Assembly: GCA_028821775.1 (NCBI GenBank)
Contig: JAPKFB010000019.1
Span: 1 to 64,000 of the forward strand
DNA from: Roseibacillus sp.
GTDB lineage: Bacteria > Verrucomicrobiota > Verrucomicrobiia > Verrucomicrobiales > Akkermansiaceae
Direction of reading: 5' to 3'
Length of the DNA stretch: 64,000 bases
Shown here: positions 18,385 to 28,096 of the stretch, piece by piece
How the letters are laid out: each line of letters begins with the position of its first letter
How positions within the stretch are numbered: the first letter of the stretch is position 1
The notes under the pieces: model-generated
Databases searched by the model: none
The model's input: only the letters and a program-made list of their open reading frames with translations
What the model was told of the DNA's origin: nothing
Made by a program: the position numbers and the translations under genes

Positions 18385-19614
18385 ATGTCTCCTCTCATTT
18401 CTCTCCTCGGAATGGTCGTCCTCCTCTCGGTCGCGGTGCTCGCCTCGGCAGATCGCAAGGCCATCCGCCTCCGCACGGTGCTGGGAGCATTCGTTCTCCA
18501 ATTCGCTCTCGGAGCCTTCGTCTTGGCCTCCGACTTGGGAGCAGCCATGCTGGGCACGCTCTCTGAGCTCGTCGGCGCGATCATCGCCAGCTGCAACAAG
18601 GGGATCGAGTTTGTCTTTGGCCGCTTGGCCGATGCAGGCGGCGGATGGGGATTCGTTTTTGTCGTGCAGGTCCTTCCGGTGATCGTCTTCTTCTCCTCCT
18701 TCATCGCAGTCCTCTATCACCTGAAGATCATGCCCCTCATCATCCGGACCCTGGGTGGAGGACTACGCAAGGTTCTCGCTACCAGTCGCGCGGAGTCGCT
18801 TTCCGCCACCGCCAATATCTTCGTTGGCCAGACGGAGGCCCCTCTCGTGGTCAGGCCGTATATCTCCCTCATGACAAAGTCGGAACTCTTCGCCATCATG
18901 GTGGGCGGACTCGCATCCATTGCAGGCTCCGTCCTCGCAGCCTACACCACCATGGGAGTCAACGTGGAATATCTCCTCGCGGCATCCTTCATGGCGGCCC
19001 CCGGCGGCCTGCTCTTCGCCAAGATCCTGATCCCCGAAACCGATACTCCTCAGGAGACGCTCCCAGAACCGGATGATGACGACGGTGAGAAACCCGCCAA
19101 TGTGATCGACGCCGCGGCCCAGGGAGCTTCCTCCGGGCTCAAACTCGCTCTCAACGTCGGCGCCATGCTTCTCGCCTTCATTGCCCTCATCGCCTTGCTC
19201 AACCTTGGGATCGGAACGATTGGCTCGTGGTTTGGTCACCCCGCACTCACCATGGAACAGATTCTTGGCAACCTCTTCGCTCCCCTGGCATGGCTCCTCG
19301 GCGTCCCGTGGGCGGAAGCTGCAGAGGGCGGCAGCTTCATCGGGCAGAAAATCATCCTCAACGAGTTCGTGGCCTACAAAGGCCTCCTCGAAGACAACAA
19401 CCTTTCGGCCCGCTCTGAAGGAATCATCACCTTCGCTCTTTGCGGATTCGCAAACCTCTCTTCCATCGCGATTCTTCTCGGCGGAATCGGCGGCATGGCT
19501 CCCTCACGCCGCAAGGAAATCGCCCGCCTCGGACTCAAAGCCGTCTTTGCGGCTTCCCTTGCAAATTTCATGAGCGCCGCGATTGCGGGGCTCTTGCTCA
19601 CCTTCTCTCTCTGA
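18385..19614 (+). CDS. CNT-family nucleoside transporter
   Basis: Polytopic membrane protein of 409 residues (ATG 18385; a GTG lies one codon upstream). Hydrophobic segments run throughout, and the concentrative nucleoside transporter signature [13 protein letters not shown] is present, with [19 protein letters not shown] before it and [12 protein letters not shown] and [20 protein letters not shown] after it. CNT proteins import nucleosides with H+ or Na+. An acidic cytoplasmic loop ([11 protein letters not shown]) interrupts the middle. It heads the cluster with the XapX-like gene, deoA, deoB and deoD, so its cargo is most likely ribo- and deoxyribonucleosides (inference). Confidence 0.93.
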   Translation: MSPLISLLGMVVLLSVAVLASADRKAIRLRTVLGAFVLQFALGAFVLASDLGAAMLGTLSELVGAIIASCNKGIEFVFGRLADAGGGWGFVFVVQVLPVIVFFSSFIAVLYHLKIMPLIIRTLGGGLRKVLATSRAESLSATANIFVGQTEAPLVVRPYISLMTKSELFAIMVGGLASIAGSVLAAYTTMGVNVEYLLAASFMAAPGGLLFAKILIPETDTPQETLPEPDDDDGEKPANVIDAAAQGASSGLKLALNVGAMLLAFIALIALLNLGIGTIGSWFGHPALTMEQILGNLFAPLAWLLGVPWAEAAEGGSFIGQKIILNEFVAYKGLLEDNNLSARSEGIITFALCGFANLSSIAILLGGIGGMAPSRRKEIARLGLKAVFAASLANFMSAAIAGLLLTFSL

Positions 19615-19655
19615 CTTCACTGATGCCGGATAAAATTACACCTCCCAGGAAAACC

Positions 19656-19838
19656 ATGAACGAGATTCTTTTCGAGATCCTCCTCGCTCTCGCCGTCGGC
19701 TTCGTCGTCGGCCTCATCTTCAGCGCCTGCAAACTTCCCCTCCCCTCACCACCGGTCCTCGCGGGCGTGATGGGAATCGTCGGAATCTATCTGGGAGGAA
19801 AATGCTGGCCCCTGATGGCGGAACGATTCTTTTCGTAG
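19656..19838 (+). CDS. XapX-type small membrane protein
   Basis: Sixty-residue hydrophobic protein, MNEILFEILLALAVGFVVGL start, then CKLPLPSPPVLAGVMGIVG and YLGGKC, which matches the XapX/DUF1427 micro-protein family: two membrane segments around a Pro-rich loop. A ribosome binding site (CAGGA) lies a few bases before the ATG at 19656. The family takes its name from xanthosine-use operons, and its presence between a nucleoside transporter and deoA agrees with that. The function is unknown; a transporter accessory subunit is a plausible guess. Confidence 0.78.
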   Translation: MNEILFEILLALAVGFVVGLIFSACKLPLPSPPVLAGVMGIVGIYLGGKCWPLMAERFFS

Positions 19839-19927
19839 GAGGCTCCATCCTATTCGAGAGTTCAAGTCCTCCAGTCTCCACTCCCCTCTCCTCGTGAGGC
19901 ATCCAACCAATTCCTGAATCCTCGCTC

Positions 19928-19951
19928 CTGGAGTCCGGAGTCTGTCTCCAG
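19928..19951. repeat. CTGGAG/CTCCAG palindrome, copy 1
   Basis: A 24-base partial palindrome starting CTGGAGTCCGGAG and ending CTCCAG, in the short gap before deoA. A near-identical block lies at 28545-28567. It could be an mRNA hairpin in front of deoA or a dispersed palindromic repeat. Confidence 0.35.
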
Positions 19952-19964
19952 CGAAGTATCCATC

Positions 19965-21302
19965 ATGACCTATCTCCCCCAGGAAATCATTCGACGCAAG
20001 CGGGATGGCGAAACCCTGAGCACCGACGAGCTTCGCTTCTTTGTCGAGGGCCTGAACGCCGGATCGATTACCGAGGGACAAATCGCAGCCTTTGCCATGG
20101 CGGTCTTTTTCCAGGGCACCACGATGAACGAACGCGTGGCGCTCACTCTGGCCATGCGCGACTCCGGTGAGGTCATGAACTGGAAAAGTCTCACCCTTGA
20201 CGGACCCGTGATCGACAAGCACTCCACTGGCGGAGTGGGCGATCTCGTTTCCCTCCTGCTGGGACCGCTCCTGGCGGCTTGTGGAGGATACGTGCCGATG
20301 ATTTCCGGCCGCGGCCTGGGTCACACCGGAGGCACCCTCGACAAGTTGGAGTCCATTCCTGGTTACAACACCGCTCCCGACAACGTGCATTTTCTCCGTG
20401 CGGTGCGTGAAGCCGGAGTCGCGATCATCGGACAAACCAGCCAGCTTGCACCCGCCGATGCGCGGCTCTACTCGATCCGCGATGTCACCGCGACCGTTGA
20501 ATCGATCGGCCTGATCACGGCCTCCATTCTCTCCAAGAAACTCGCTGCGGGCCTCGATTCCCTCGTGATGGATGTCAAGGTTGGTGACGGAGCATTCATG
20601 CCGAGCTACCAGAGTTCCAAGGAACTTGCCCAAAGCATTGCGGACGTTGCCACCGGGGCGGGCACTCCAACCACCGCGCTCCTCACCGACATGAACCAAT
20701 GCCTTGCCAACAGCGCGGGCAACGCAGTCGAAATACGCGAAGCCGTGGAGTTTCTGACCACTTCCCATCGCAACCAGCGGCTGGAGACGGTGACCCTGGC
20801 CCTCGGCGCCGAGGTTCTCCAAACCAGTGGTCTCACCGCTTCTCCCGAGGAGGCCCAAGAGAAACTGCGCAGGGCCCTCGACACCGGAAAAGCCGCCGAG
20901 GTCTTTGGTAAAATGGTTTGCGCCCTCGGGGGACCATCCGACTTCGTCGAGAGGATCGAGACGCACCTGCCCTCCGCCCCAATCACAAGACCCGTGCTCG
21001 CACCATCGACCGGCGTGGTCGGATCCATCGATACCCGTTCCCTCGGGATGACCGTGGTCCGCCTCGGTGGCGGACGCACCAGCCCGGAACAACCCATCGA
21101 TCACGCGGTCGGTCTCACCGAGGTTGTTGGGCTCGGCGCGGAGGTCACTCACAATCAGCATCTCGCAATTGTGCATGCCAGAACCGCGGACGATGCGGAG
21201 CGTGCAGCTGCCAATGTAGAGGCCTCCTTCGGCATCGCAGCGGATACGACCCCCGAAGTGAGAGATCTTTACGAACGTATTGTCCCGCAGGGCTTCTCCT
21301 AA
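19965..21302 (+). CDS. deoA: Thymidine / pyrimidine-nucleoside phosphorylase
   Basis: Family opening [19 protein letters not shown], the phosphate-binding KHSTGGVGD and the family signature [17 protein letters not shown] are all present. It splits thymidine or related pyrimidine nucleosides with phosphate to base plus (deoxy)ribose-1-phosphate in the cytosol. At 445 residues it has the normal length, with the C-terminal domain ending at VRDLYERIV. Whether it prefers thymidine only or uridine as well cannot be told. It is followed 51 bases later by deoB, which uses the sugar-1-phosphate it releases. Confidence 0.93.
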   Translation: MTYLPQEIIRRKRDGETLSTDELRFFVEGLNAGSITEGQIAAFAMAVFFQGTTMNERVALTLAMRDSGEVMNWKSLTLDGPVIDKHSTGGVGDLVSLLLGPLLAACGGYVPMISGRGLGHTGGTLDKLESIPGYNTAPDNVHFLRAVREAGVAIIGQTSQLAPADARLYSIRDVTATVESIGLITASILSKKLAAGLDSLVMDVKVGDGAFMPSYQSSKELAQSIADVATGAGTPTTALLTDMNQCLANSAGNAVEIREAVEFLTTSHRNQRLETVTLALGAEVLQTSGLTASPEEAQEKLRRALDTGKAAEVFGKMVCALGGPSDFVERIETHLPSAPITRPVLAPSTGVVGSIDTRSLGMTVVRLGGGRTSPEQPIDHAVGLTEVVGLGAEVTHNQHLAIVHARTADDAERAAANVEASFGIAADTTPEVRDLYERIVPQGFS

Positions 21303-21353
21303 GCACCCCCACTCCATGCCTTCTCCTTTTGGTGTAGAAATCCAGGTGTCCCC

Positions 21354-22577
21354 ATGAAGCGGGTCATCCTTCTCATCATGGATTCGGTCGGCATCGGTAG
21401 CGCAACCGATGCCGCTGAGTTCGGGCCCGAGGGATGCACCGATGAGGGTGCCAACACTCTGGGCCACATCGCGGAATCCTTTGCCCGGGACGGAGCGCCC
21501 CTTCGTTTGCCAAATCTCACCCGTCTGGGACTCGGACACGCCTGCGAACAGAGTTGCGGACAGTTCCCGGCGGGGCTTGCTCGGCCGACCTCCTTCACCG
21601 GAGCCTACGCCTGGGCTCGCGAAATCAGCTCCGGCAAGGACACCCCAAGCGGACACTGGGAGATCGCGGGGGTGCCGATTCTCTTCGACTGGTCCTACTT
21701 CCCCAAGGATACAAACTGCTTTCCTTTAGAAATTCTCGGGAAACTCGGGGAGCGAAGCGGAGTCCATGGTTCGCTGGGCAATTGCCATGCCTCTGGCACG
21801 GAGATCATCACAAGACTCGGAGATCAACACCTCGAGACGGGAACACCAATCTACTACACCTCCGCGGACAGCGTTTTCCAGATTGCCTGCCACCAAGATC
21901 ACTTCGGTCTCGCGCGCCTTCTTGAGCTTTGTCAAGCCGCCCGAGTGGTCCTCGACGAAAGTAACCTCAAGATCGGAAGGGTCATCGCACGCCCCTTTCT
22001 CGGTTCCTCCTCGGCAGGTTTTCTCCGGACTGGCAATCGCCATGACTACTCCGTGCCGCCACCCTCACCCACTGTCCTGCAGCGTCTTTGCGAGCAAGGC
22101 GGCTCGGTGATCGGAATTGGAAAAATTGGCGATATCTATGCCCACACCGGCTTGACGGAAGAAGTGCGAGCCAGTGGACACCCCGCCCTCTGGAGGGAAA
22201 CCCTCTCGGCCCTGGAACGCACCGGTGATCGCAGCATCGTGATGACCAACTTCGTCGACTTCGATGCCCTCTACGGACACCGCCGTGATGTCACGGGCTA
22301 CGGCCGCGCCCTCGAGGAATTCGACCGGCGCCTGCCTGAACTGTTGGATGTCCTGCACCCAGGGGACCTTCTCATCATCACGGCCGACCACGGCAACGAC
22401 CCGACCTGGCCCGGGACGGACCACACCCGTGAACACATCCCTATTCTCGTGCACGGGGCCGGAGTCTCCCCCGGCCTCTTCCTCGGCGCCCGCGAGAGCT
22501 TTGCCGATATCGGTCAGACCATCGCAAATTACTTCTCCTTGCCGGCCATGGACTACGGAAGGTCGCTCCTCGACTAA
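21354..22577 (+). CDS. deoB: Phosphopentomutase
   Basis: Alkaline-phosphatase-superfamily metalloenzyme of 407 residues. The N-terminal metal site is [16 protein letters not shown], followed by [10 protein letters not shown], the donor site [13 protein letters not shown], and the C-terminal metal site [20 protein letters not shown]. It moves phosphate between C1 and C5 of (deoxy)ribose, feeding the pentose-phosphate pathway or deoC. No deoC is in this window, so for deoxyribose-5-phosphate an aldolase must be encoded elsewhere. Length and start (ATG 21354) fit the family. Confidence 0.94.
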   Translation: MKRVILLIMDSVGIGSATDAAEFGPEGCTDEGANTLGHIAESFARDGAPLRLPNLTRLGLGHACEQSCGQFPAGLARPTSFTGAYAWAREISSGKDTPSGHWEIAGVPILFDWSYFPKDTNCFPLEILGKLGERSGVHGSLGNCHASGTEIITRLGDQHLETGTPIYYTSADSVFQIACHQDHFGLARLLELCQAARVVLDESNLKIGRVIARPFLGSSSAGFLRTGNRHDYSVPPPSPTVLQRLCEQGGSVIGIGKIGDIYAHTGLTEEVRASGHPALWRETLSALERTGDRSIVMTNFVDFDALYGHRRDVTGYGRALEEFDRRLPELLDVLHPGDLLIITADHGNDPTWPGTDHTREHIPILVHGAGVSPGLFLGARESFADIGQTIANYFSLPAMDYGRSLLD

Positions 22578-22711
22578 GGACGATTGATTGGTAAATTGAC
22601 CTGCTTTGTTTTAGCCAAAGAAGATCGATTCCCGGACTCTCATCAACCAGCACCCTTCCTTCACCGCTTGTCATTCGGTGCAGGTTCGCTAAATCACGTT
22701 CCAACTCTGCC

Positions 22712-23422
22712 ATGCCCACTCCGACACCCCATATCGAAGCCGCACCCGGCGACTTCGCGAAGACCGTCCTCATGCCCGGAGATCCACTCCGTGCAAAGTA
22801 CATTGCAGAGACCTTCCTTGAGAAGGCCAGACAGGTGAACGGCGTGCGCGGCATGCTCGCTTTTACCGGGAACTACAAGGGCGTGAGGGTCTCCGTGATG
22901 GGAAGCGGGATGGGAATCCCATCCATCTCGATCTACGCCAAGGAATTGTGGACCGAGTACGGCGTGGAGAACATCATTCGAGTGGGAAGTTGTGGCGCGG
23001 TCCACCCCGGGATCAAACTGCGCGAGGTCCTGATCGGAACGGGCGCCTGCACCGACTCCAAGGTCAATCGTTCGCGCTTCGAGGGCCATGATTTCGCCGC
23101 CATCGCGGACTTCGAACTCGCTCGCAAGGCGGTCGCGGCGGCCGAACGCCTGAAGATCCCCGTGCGCACCGGCAACCTCTTCTCCGCCGATCTCTTCTAC
23201 ACCCCCGATCCCGCCATGTTCGACGTGATGGAAAGCATGGGCATCCTCGGAATCGAAATGGAAGCGGCGGGGCTTTTTGGGTGTGCCGCCGAATGCGGGG
23301 CGAGCGCGCTCGCAATTTGCACGGTCTCCGATCACGTCCGCACCGGTGAGTCGACCACTTCCGAGGAACGCCAGACCAGTTTCAACGAGATGATCCAAGT
23401 GACCTTGGAGTCGTTGTTGTAA
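22712..23422 (+). CDS. deoD: Purine-nucleoside phosphorylase, DeoD type
   Basis: Hexameric low-mass PNP family: start [56 protein letters not shown], and the purine site [13 protein letters not shown], then TVSDHV with the catalytic Asp. At 236 residues it has full length. It phosphorolyses purine (deoxy)nucleosides, complementing deoA for pyrimidines. A 134-base gap after deoB could hold its own ribosome entry or a promoter, but none is obvious. The gene ends 4 bases from the convergent phosphatase gene. Confidence 0.94.
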   Translation: MPTPTPHIEAAPGDFAKTVLMPGDPLRAKYIAETFLEKARQVNGVRGMLAFTGNYKGVRVSVMGSGMGIPSISIYAKELWTEYGVENIIRVGSCGAVHPGIKLREVLIGTGACTDSKVNRSRFEGHDFAAIADFELARKAVAAAERLKIPVRTGNLFSADLFYTPDPAMFDVMESMGILGIEMEAAGLFGCAAECGASALAICTVSDHVRTGESTTSEERQTSFNEMIQVTLESLL

Positions 23423-23426
23423 CGAG

Positions 23427-23960
23427 CTACCTGCCCTTCACAAACGACACCCCGTAGCGTAGGAGCAATGTGCTCGCCTTCCCGCTCTGATCGATCGTGA
23501 TCACATAGAGCCGGTCAAACTCCCGCTTCTCATCGATTGCTGATCCGGGCACTCCGCCCAGCAACTTGGCAAGGGCAGGGGTCGTGTTGCTGTGACCAAC
23601 CACAAGGTGCCGACCGCCCATGTTTTTCAACTGCGTGATCAGAGAGGGTAGCTCGCGAGGATCATAGATCTTCGTCTTGAGACCAAGCTCCTTCGAGACC
23701 GCTCCGGCCGTGTTCCTGGTTCGCTTGTAGTCGCTGCTGTGGACGTGGGTGATGCCTGCACTCTGCAAGGTGGAAGCAAGAACCTGTGCCCTGGCCCGGC
23801 CCTTCGTTGACAAATCCGGATCGGCCTCGGCTTCCAACTTCTCGGCATGACGGACAAGAAACACCACCAGAGAATCATCGCGGTCCCGACCGAACCCCGG
23901 GGCCACCGCGAGTGCGGAAAACAACAGGCCGAGGAGTGGGGAAAGGCGGGTGATGATCAC
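23427..23960 (-). CDS. Exported SixA-like histidine phosphatase
   Basis: Histidine phosphatase superfamily, short branch: the catalytic motif is VVFLVRHAEKLEAEADPDLS, followed by SDYKRTRNTAG and the second histidine VVGHSNTTPALAKLL. A signal peptide precedes (LLGLLFSALAVAPGFG), so unlike cytoplasmic SixA it should act in the periplasm or outside. The start is GTG at 23960. It has 177 residues. The substrate is unknown. The next gene on the strand, at 23979, is a lipoprotein 18 bases upstream and may be co-transcribed. Confidence 0.82.
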   Translation of the reverse strand: MIITRLSPLLGLLFSALAVAPGFGRDRDDSLVVFLVRHAEKLEAEADPDLSTKGRARAQVLASTLQSAGITHVHSSDYKRTRNTAGAVSKELGLKTKIYDPRELPSLITQLKNMGGRHLVVGHSNTTPALAKLLGGVPGSAIDEKREFDRLYVITIDQSGKASTLLLRYGVSFVKGR

Positions 23961-23978
23961 CGCGCCAAAATCAATGGC

Positions 23979-24425
23979 CTAAAGCACTCCCGCAAGCTTT
24001 TTGACGCGCTTCATAAGAGTCCGAAACCTCCCCTTGCGGTCCGGCAGCGCGATTCCACCCTTCTGGACGGTGACCTTGCACTCCACCAAGTGGGTTCCAA
24101 ATTCGACCTCCCTGATCATGACCTCCACCTCAACGACCTCTCCGGGGACAAACCACTCTCCGTAGAGGGCCTGGGACTCGCGGTCCCCCACCTTCATGAA
24201 TCTGAGCCTTCCCGGCGCCCTTCCCGATTCTTGGAATCCGTCCAGCTGGAAGACCGTGAGGATCGCCTGCTCAATATTGTATCGCGCAGTGAACTCGATC
24301 TTTGTTGAAGTCAGGGCGGCCTCAGACGGTTTGCCATTGGCTCCCGCCCCACCGGTGCCGCAGCCAATCACCATCATGGTGGTGCCGCCCAGCAGAACCC
24401 GAAAAACATTCCCGAAGAAAGCCAT
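23979..24425 (-). CDS. Lipoprotein, unknown function
   Basis: Signal peptide with lipobox MMVIGC (Cys22 from ATG 24425; a GTG lies one codon upstream). The mature part of about 125 residues starts GTGGAGANGKPSE and is a beta-rich domain with VEVEVMIREVEFGTHLVECK, ending in a basic helix (RFRTLMKRVKKLAGVL). No family is recognised. It sits directly upstream of the histidine phosphatase gene and is divergent from prfB across less than 100 bases. Confidence 0.65.
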   Translation of the reverse strand: MAFFGNVFRVLLGGTTMMVIGCGTGGAGANGKPSEAALTSTKIEFTARYNIEQAILTVFQLDGFQESGRAPGRLRFMKVGDRESQALYGEWFVPGEVVEVEVMIREVEFGTHLVECKVTVQKGGIALPDRKGRFRTLMKRVKKLAGVL

Positions 24426-24522
24426 CACGACCCAGAGCGTGACGCTCTGCTCCCATTGTGCAAGCCCTCTCCAAAACGGACGTCTTGACTTGGCCCCTCA
24501 GTTGGAATACTCCCCGCCATTC

Positions 24523-25642
24523 ATGGCCGATTCTACATTCAGCGACGACCTCCAGGCGCTCGACACCGCAACCCTCAAGGGCCGGCTGTCGGAACTCCGG
24601 AGGTATCTTTGACGTCTCCGAATTGAAGAAACAAATCGCCTCTCTCGATCAGAAGATGGAGGCCCCGGAATTCTGGAACGATCAGAACTCGGCCCAGAGG
24701 ATCGTCAAGGAAGCCAATCAGCTGAAGGGGAAATTGAATCCGTTTCTCACCCTAGAGGACCGCTACGAAAACGTCGAGGCCGGCATCGAGCTCGCACGCG
24801 AATTTGACGACGCGGATTCCGCTCAGGAAGCGGTGGTAGAATTCGAAGCGCTGGGCAAGGACATCGATTCCTACGAGCTGGTCACTCTTCTCGACAAGCC
24901 GACCGATCCAAGCAACGCCTATCTCAACATCCAGGCCGGGGCTGGGGGAACGGAAGCCTGTGATTGGGCGCAGATGCTCCTGCGCATGTACATGCGCTGG
25001 GCGGAAGGGCGCGGATTCAAAGTTTCCATCACCGACGAGCAAGAAGGGGAAGGCGCGGGAATTTCCAGTGCCTCCTTGAAGATCGAAGGCGACTACGCCT
25101 ATGGCTACTTGAAGAATGAGCGCGGGGTGCATCGCCTCGTCCGCATTTCCCCCTTCGACGCGGCCGGAAAACGACACACCTCCTTTGTCGCCATCGATTG
25201 TACGGCAGAAATCTCGAATGATATCAAGATCGAGATTCCTGAAAGCGACGTGGATTTGCAGACCACAAAGTCCGGCGGCAAGGGCGGTCAGAATGTCAAC
25301 AAAGTGGAAACCGCCGTCATCCTCAAACACCGTCCCACGGGCATCATTATCCGCTGCACGCAGGAACGCTCCCAGCTCCGCAACCGGGAATTGGCGTGGG
25401 AACTCCTCAAGTCAAAGCTTTACCAGATTGAGGAAGACAAACAGAAGGAGGAAGCGGACCGCACCTATAGTGAAAAGGGTGAAATCGGTTGGGGGAGCCA
25501 GATTCGTTCCTACGTCTTCCAACCCTACCAGATGGTCAAGGACCTCCGCACGGGGCACGAGACCGGGAATATTCAATCGGTGATGGATGGCGATCTCGAT
25601 GGATTCATCGAGGCCAAACTACGCGGGCAGAAAAAGAAGTAG
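24523..25642 (+). CDS. prfB: Peptide chain release factor 2 (programmed frameshift)
   Basis: Two frames joined by +1 frameshifting: ATG 24523 to the TGA at 24610, then the rest in the next frame to 25642, about 372 residues in all. The class I release factor is identified by the SPF anticodon-like motif ([14 protein letters not shown]) and by GGQ in [19 protein letters not shown] marks RF2, which reads UGA and UAA. Reading only the second frame would give a product with a wrong N-terminus. A gene caller that ignores recoding would start falsely upstream at 24458. Confidence 0.95.
24599..24613 (+). promoter_or_regulatory. prfB: RF2 +1 programmed frameshift site
   Basis: GGAGG (24599-24603), TAT, then the slippery CTT (24607-24609) before TGA (24610-24612) and C. 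This is the classical autoregulatory signal: low RF2 leaves the ribosome paused at UGA, and the internal Shine-Dalgarno-like GGAGG three bases upstream promotes slipping from CUU to UUU. The frame then continues as GAC GTC TCC. Confidence 0.95.
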
Positions 25643-26443
25643 TAGGGGTCCGGGGCTGCCCCGGAGGCCATCAACCGCCCAAGCTGAGATCTTGATCGGA
25701 TCTCCGCTCCGGCAACAATTGTGGTCACCACAATTCGTATGAATTGCGACCGATCACCTTCAGGGTCGATCTCCTCTCGAGGAGGAGAACATGACTTTCG
25801 TGGCCGCGCGCTTCACCCGGTTTGAGGCCGCAGGCAGGCCTGACCTGCGCATGATGTTCTACCAGATCGTGGAGAAATCGTCTTCCTCCCGAGTTCGACC
25901 ACAAGAACAAGCAATTCCAATGGCGGATTCAAGATCGAGATTCGCAACTACCTTCGCCAGATGATCGAAGACGAGGAAGTCGACGACATCATCATCTACC
26001 GAAGGAATTCCACCAGCGGCAATGGCCGGCGGCTCGGCGTGATGCCGCCGTGGTGGTGCAGTTAGCTCCACGAGGTCTACGCACAGCCGCGACTCTCTGG
26101 TCAGTTGTATCGGCGCGCATCAAGGTCGGAGGCAAGGTCTTCAAGACCGAAGCTTCAAGCCCTGACGTATTGCGAAACTACAGTCACCCATTCAGCACGT
26201 CTGAGTAGGATGTCCGTTTCCCTGGGCGATCAATCGCTTGCCAGCTGGAGCAAGACTCCGTTGGCGCGGATCAAGATAGAAGGGCCTCTTGCTGTTCTCC
26301 ACCGGCATTGGGGACAAGAACGATTTCGTTGATTGGGGCTGAGGATTTCTCGCTTCCGTTTCTGAGACGATGTTGAGGATCTGGAGCGGGGGGAGTGAAC
26401 TAAGAGGATGAAGGCGGGGGGCAGTTGTCATGGGGAGGGGGGG
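25643..26443. other. Gene-poor, apparently decayed stretch
   Basis: Eight hundred bases without an intact gene. A strong ribosome-site-like GAGGAGGAG precedes an ATG at 25791 that opens only 57 codons (see the pseudogene entry). Around 26096-26200 a rightward frame reads SARIKVGGKVFKTEASSPDV, which weakly resembles the N-terminal arm of a tyrosine integrase, and is then interrupted. No other repeats, RNA gene or terminator are visible. Confidence 0.4.
25791..26063 (+). pseudogene. Frameshifted small gene remnant
   Basis: From the ATG at 25791, with GAGGAGGAG just upstream, the frame reads MTFVAARFTRFEAAGRPDLR and then loses sense. In a second frame, from about 25919 to a TAG at 26061-26063, it reads FKIEIRNYLRQMIEDEEVDD and IIIYRRNSTSGNG. 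Together the pieces look like one gene of about 90 codons with a frame change near 25880-25915. I do not recognise the family. It may simply be chance coding potential. Confidence 0.3.
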
Positions 26444-26731
26444 TCAGGCAGTTGACGTTTTTGTTTTCGCCAACGGGTTGGCGGTGCAAATACGATACTC
26501 GAGCTTGTCGAGAAGTTGATTGCAGCGGATGGCGTTGTCTCGCTTCAGGATGCCGAGAACGTTCGCGGTGATGAGGACCGCCGCGACCAGCGCCACCACT
26601 AGGGGCACCAAATAACTGGGTAGGATTTTCTCTGGTTTTTTCTCCAAGAACGCGGCGGCGGCTTCACTCAGGAAACCACCAAGCGTGCCGATCAAGCCAA
26701 GGCTTCTGCGGGTGACGTTGGAGGAAGCCAT
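26444..26731 (-). CDS. Small membrane protein next to PelD-like gene
   Basis: Ninety-five residues with one long hydrophobic helix (SYLVPLVVALVAAVLITANV) after a Gly/Ala-rich N-terminal part (GLIGTLGGFLSEAAAAFLE), and a C-terminal part with two cysteines (AIRCNQLLDKLEYRICTANP). Its ATG at 26731 abuts the stop of the PelD-like gene with no gap, so the two are surely one transcript. No family is recognised. Position suggests a membrane partner. It is much too short to be PelE, which follows pelD in pel operons and carries TPRs. Confidence 0.65.
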   Translation of the reverse strand: MASSNVTRRSLGLIGTLGGFLSEAAAAFLEKKPEKILPSYLVPLVVALVAAVLITANVLGILKRDNAIRCNQLLDKLEYRICTANPLAKTKTSTA

Positions 26732-28096
26732 CTAATTGGGCGCAACGTTCTGGTTGACGGTCACGAGCTTCCCCCACAGCTGCTGAGGTGTTTCCCAAGG
26801 GGAGGTCATGACGAAGAGGGGGTCGACGGACTTGGGCAATCCGAGGTCCTGGCAGAACGCCGTGAAAAGCGTCCGCATGGCATCCCGCAATTCCGGATCA
26901 GAGTTCGCGGGCAGGAGGAAGAGAAGGGAGCGCACGCCGCCTTCGTGCGAGTTGCTCAGAATCGTGGTCCGGGGGAGAGCCTCAAGAAGTTCGCGAAAAC
27001 ACTCGGTCGGATCGAGGTGGTCGTCGAAGTAAAAGGGAACGCGAACCAAGGTGGAGGGAATGGCCTGCTGCCCATGGGTCGCGACGGCCGCTGCCATCGC
27101 TTGGTAGAACTCGGATTGGCTCACGGCACGATGACGCGCCTCATGGTGCAGGGGGCGCGCAAGCGCAAATTTCATCCAATCACAAATGGACTTCATGACA
27201 TCAAAAGTATTCGGCTTGATGTCGTTGAATGGCACATCCTGAATCACCAGCACGTAATTGACGAAGTTCTCAACCCCCGTGATGGGATAGGCCGCAAGGT
27301 ATCCCGGAATACGCGATGGAGTGGGTTCCAAGAGCGACTTTTGGATCAGGAAAGTCTTGTTGGAGAGCGCTTCCTCGATGATCTGGTGATCACTGAGTTC
27401 GAGCAACTCCGGGAACTTGGAGGAGTCTCCCATTGAAGCAGCACGGGAGAGCGGAGTCGGACGAGATCCCAGGGGAACAATGTAGAGCGCCGCCGAACGG
27501 ACGCGCGTGATACGTTCAAGGGTCGAGAGGAGTTGCACAGGTGAGAACTCGCGGGAGGTTTCGGAGAGCTCCTGCAGTTCCTCGTCCAGCGAGGCTGACT
27601 CCGCACCTAAAAGTCCAAGGCGTTGTTGCAGATCCTGCTTTGAAAGCAGGAGGAGCTCACGCTCGGCACCCAGGTGGCTATTTTGACGATCCAGCCGCGC
27701 AGTCTCACCTTCCAGGAGCAACCTGCGGCGGCGCAATCCCTCGGCCACTTGACCAAGCAAGGCCCCGAAGAACGGCAAGGTGATCAGGGTGTAGCCTTGA
27801 TCCACGAGACTGACCCCGTGACTGAGCACATGACGACCAACCAGGAGAAAAAAGGCGGTGAGCAGGCCGGCACTCAGGCCCGCACTAAACCCGTAACGAA
27901 CCCCCAAGAGGGCCGGAATAAGCAGGAAGGGCGTGGGGTTCACCGCGAACCAGCCGATGTCGCTTGGTGAAATAAAATAGTTTATCCCTGCGAGGATGGC
28001 GAAGAGCGCCAGGAAATCGAAGAGGGAAAAACGAACCGAGTGACTCTCGTGATGAGAGTGCGGTTCATCAGCACTTAACATGGGCTTTTCGGACAT
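26732..28096 (-). CDS. PelD-like membrane GAF-domain protein
   Basis: Protein of 454 residues with an N-terminal set of about four membrane helices (FLALFAILAGINYFI, FLLIPALLGVRYGF, GLSAGLLTAFFLLVG, LITLPFFGALLGQ), then a coiled coil at about 115-170 rich in Leu/Glu/Arg, a GAF-like domain at about 185-310 (LLSTLERITRVRSAALYIVP), and a C-terminal alpha/beta domain with GGVRSLLFLLP. This architecture and length match PelD, the c-di-GMP receptor of Pel polysaccharide export. I cannot align the RxxD c-di-GMP site by eye, and no other pel gene is nearby, so the name is structural only. Confidence 0.6.
   Translation of the reverse strand: MSEKPMLSADEPHSHHESHSVRFSLFDFLALFAILAGINYFISPSDIGWFAVNPTPFLLIPALLGVRYGFSAGLSAGLLTAFFLLVGRHVLSHGVSLVDQGYTLITLPFFGALLGQVAEGLRRRRLLLEGETARLDRQNSHLGAERELLLLSKQDLQQRLGLLGAESASLDEELQELSETSREFSPVQLLSTLERITRVRSAALYIVPLGSRPTPLSRAASMGDSSKFPELLELSDHQIIEEALSNKTFLIQKSLLEPTPSRIPGYLAAYPITGVENFVNYVLVIQDVPFNDIKPNTFDVMKSICDWMKFALARPLHHEARHRAVSQSEFYQAMAAAVATHGQQAIPSTLVRVPFYFDDHLDPTECFRELLEALPRTTILSNSHEGGVRSLLFLLPANSDPELRDAMRTLFTAFCQDLGLPKSVDPLFVMTSPWETPQQLWGKLVTVNQNVAPN

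Noticed and set aside
19746-21656. A 636-codon leftward open frame opposite deoA
   Set aside because: deoA has all family motifs on the other strand. The leftward product is Gly/Glu/His-rich and resembles nothing.
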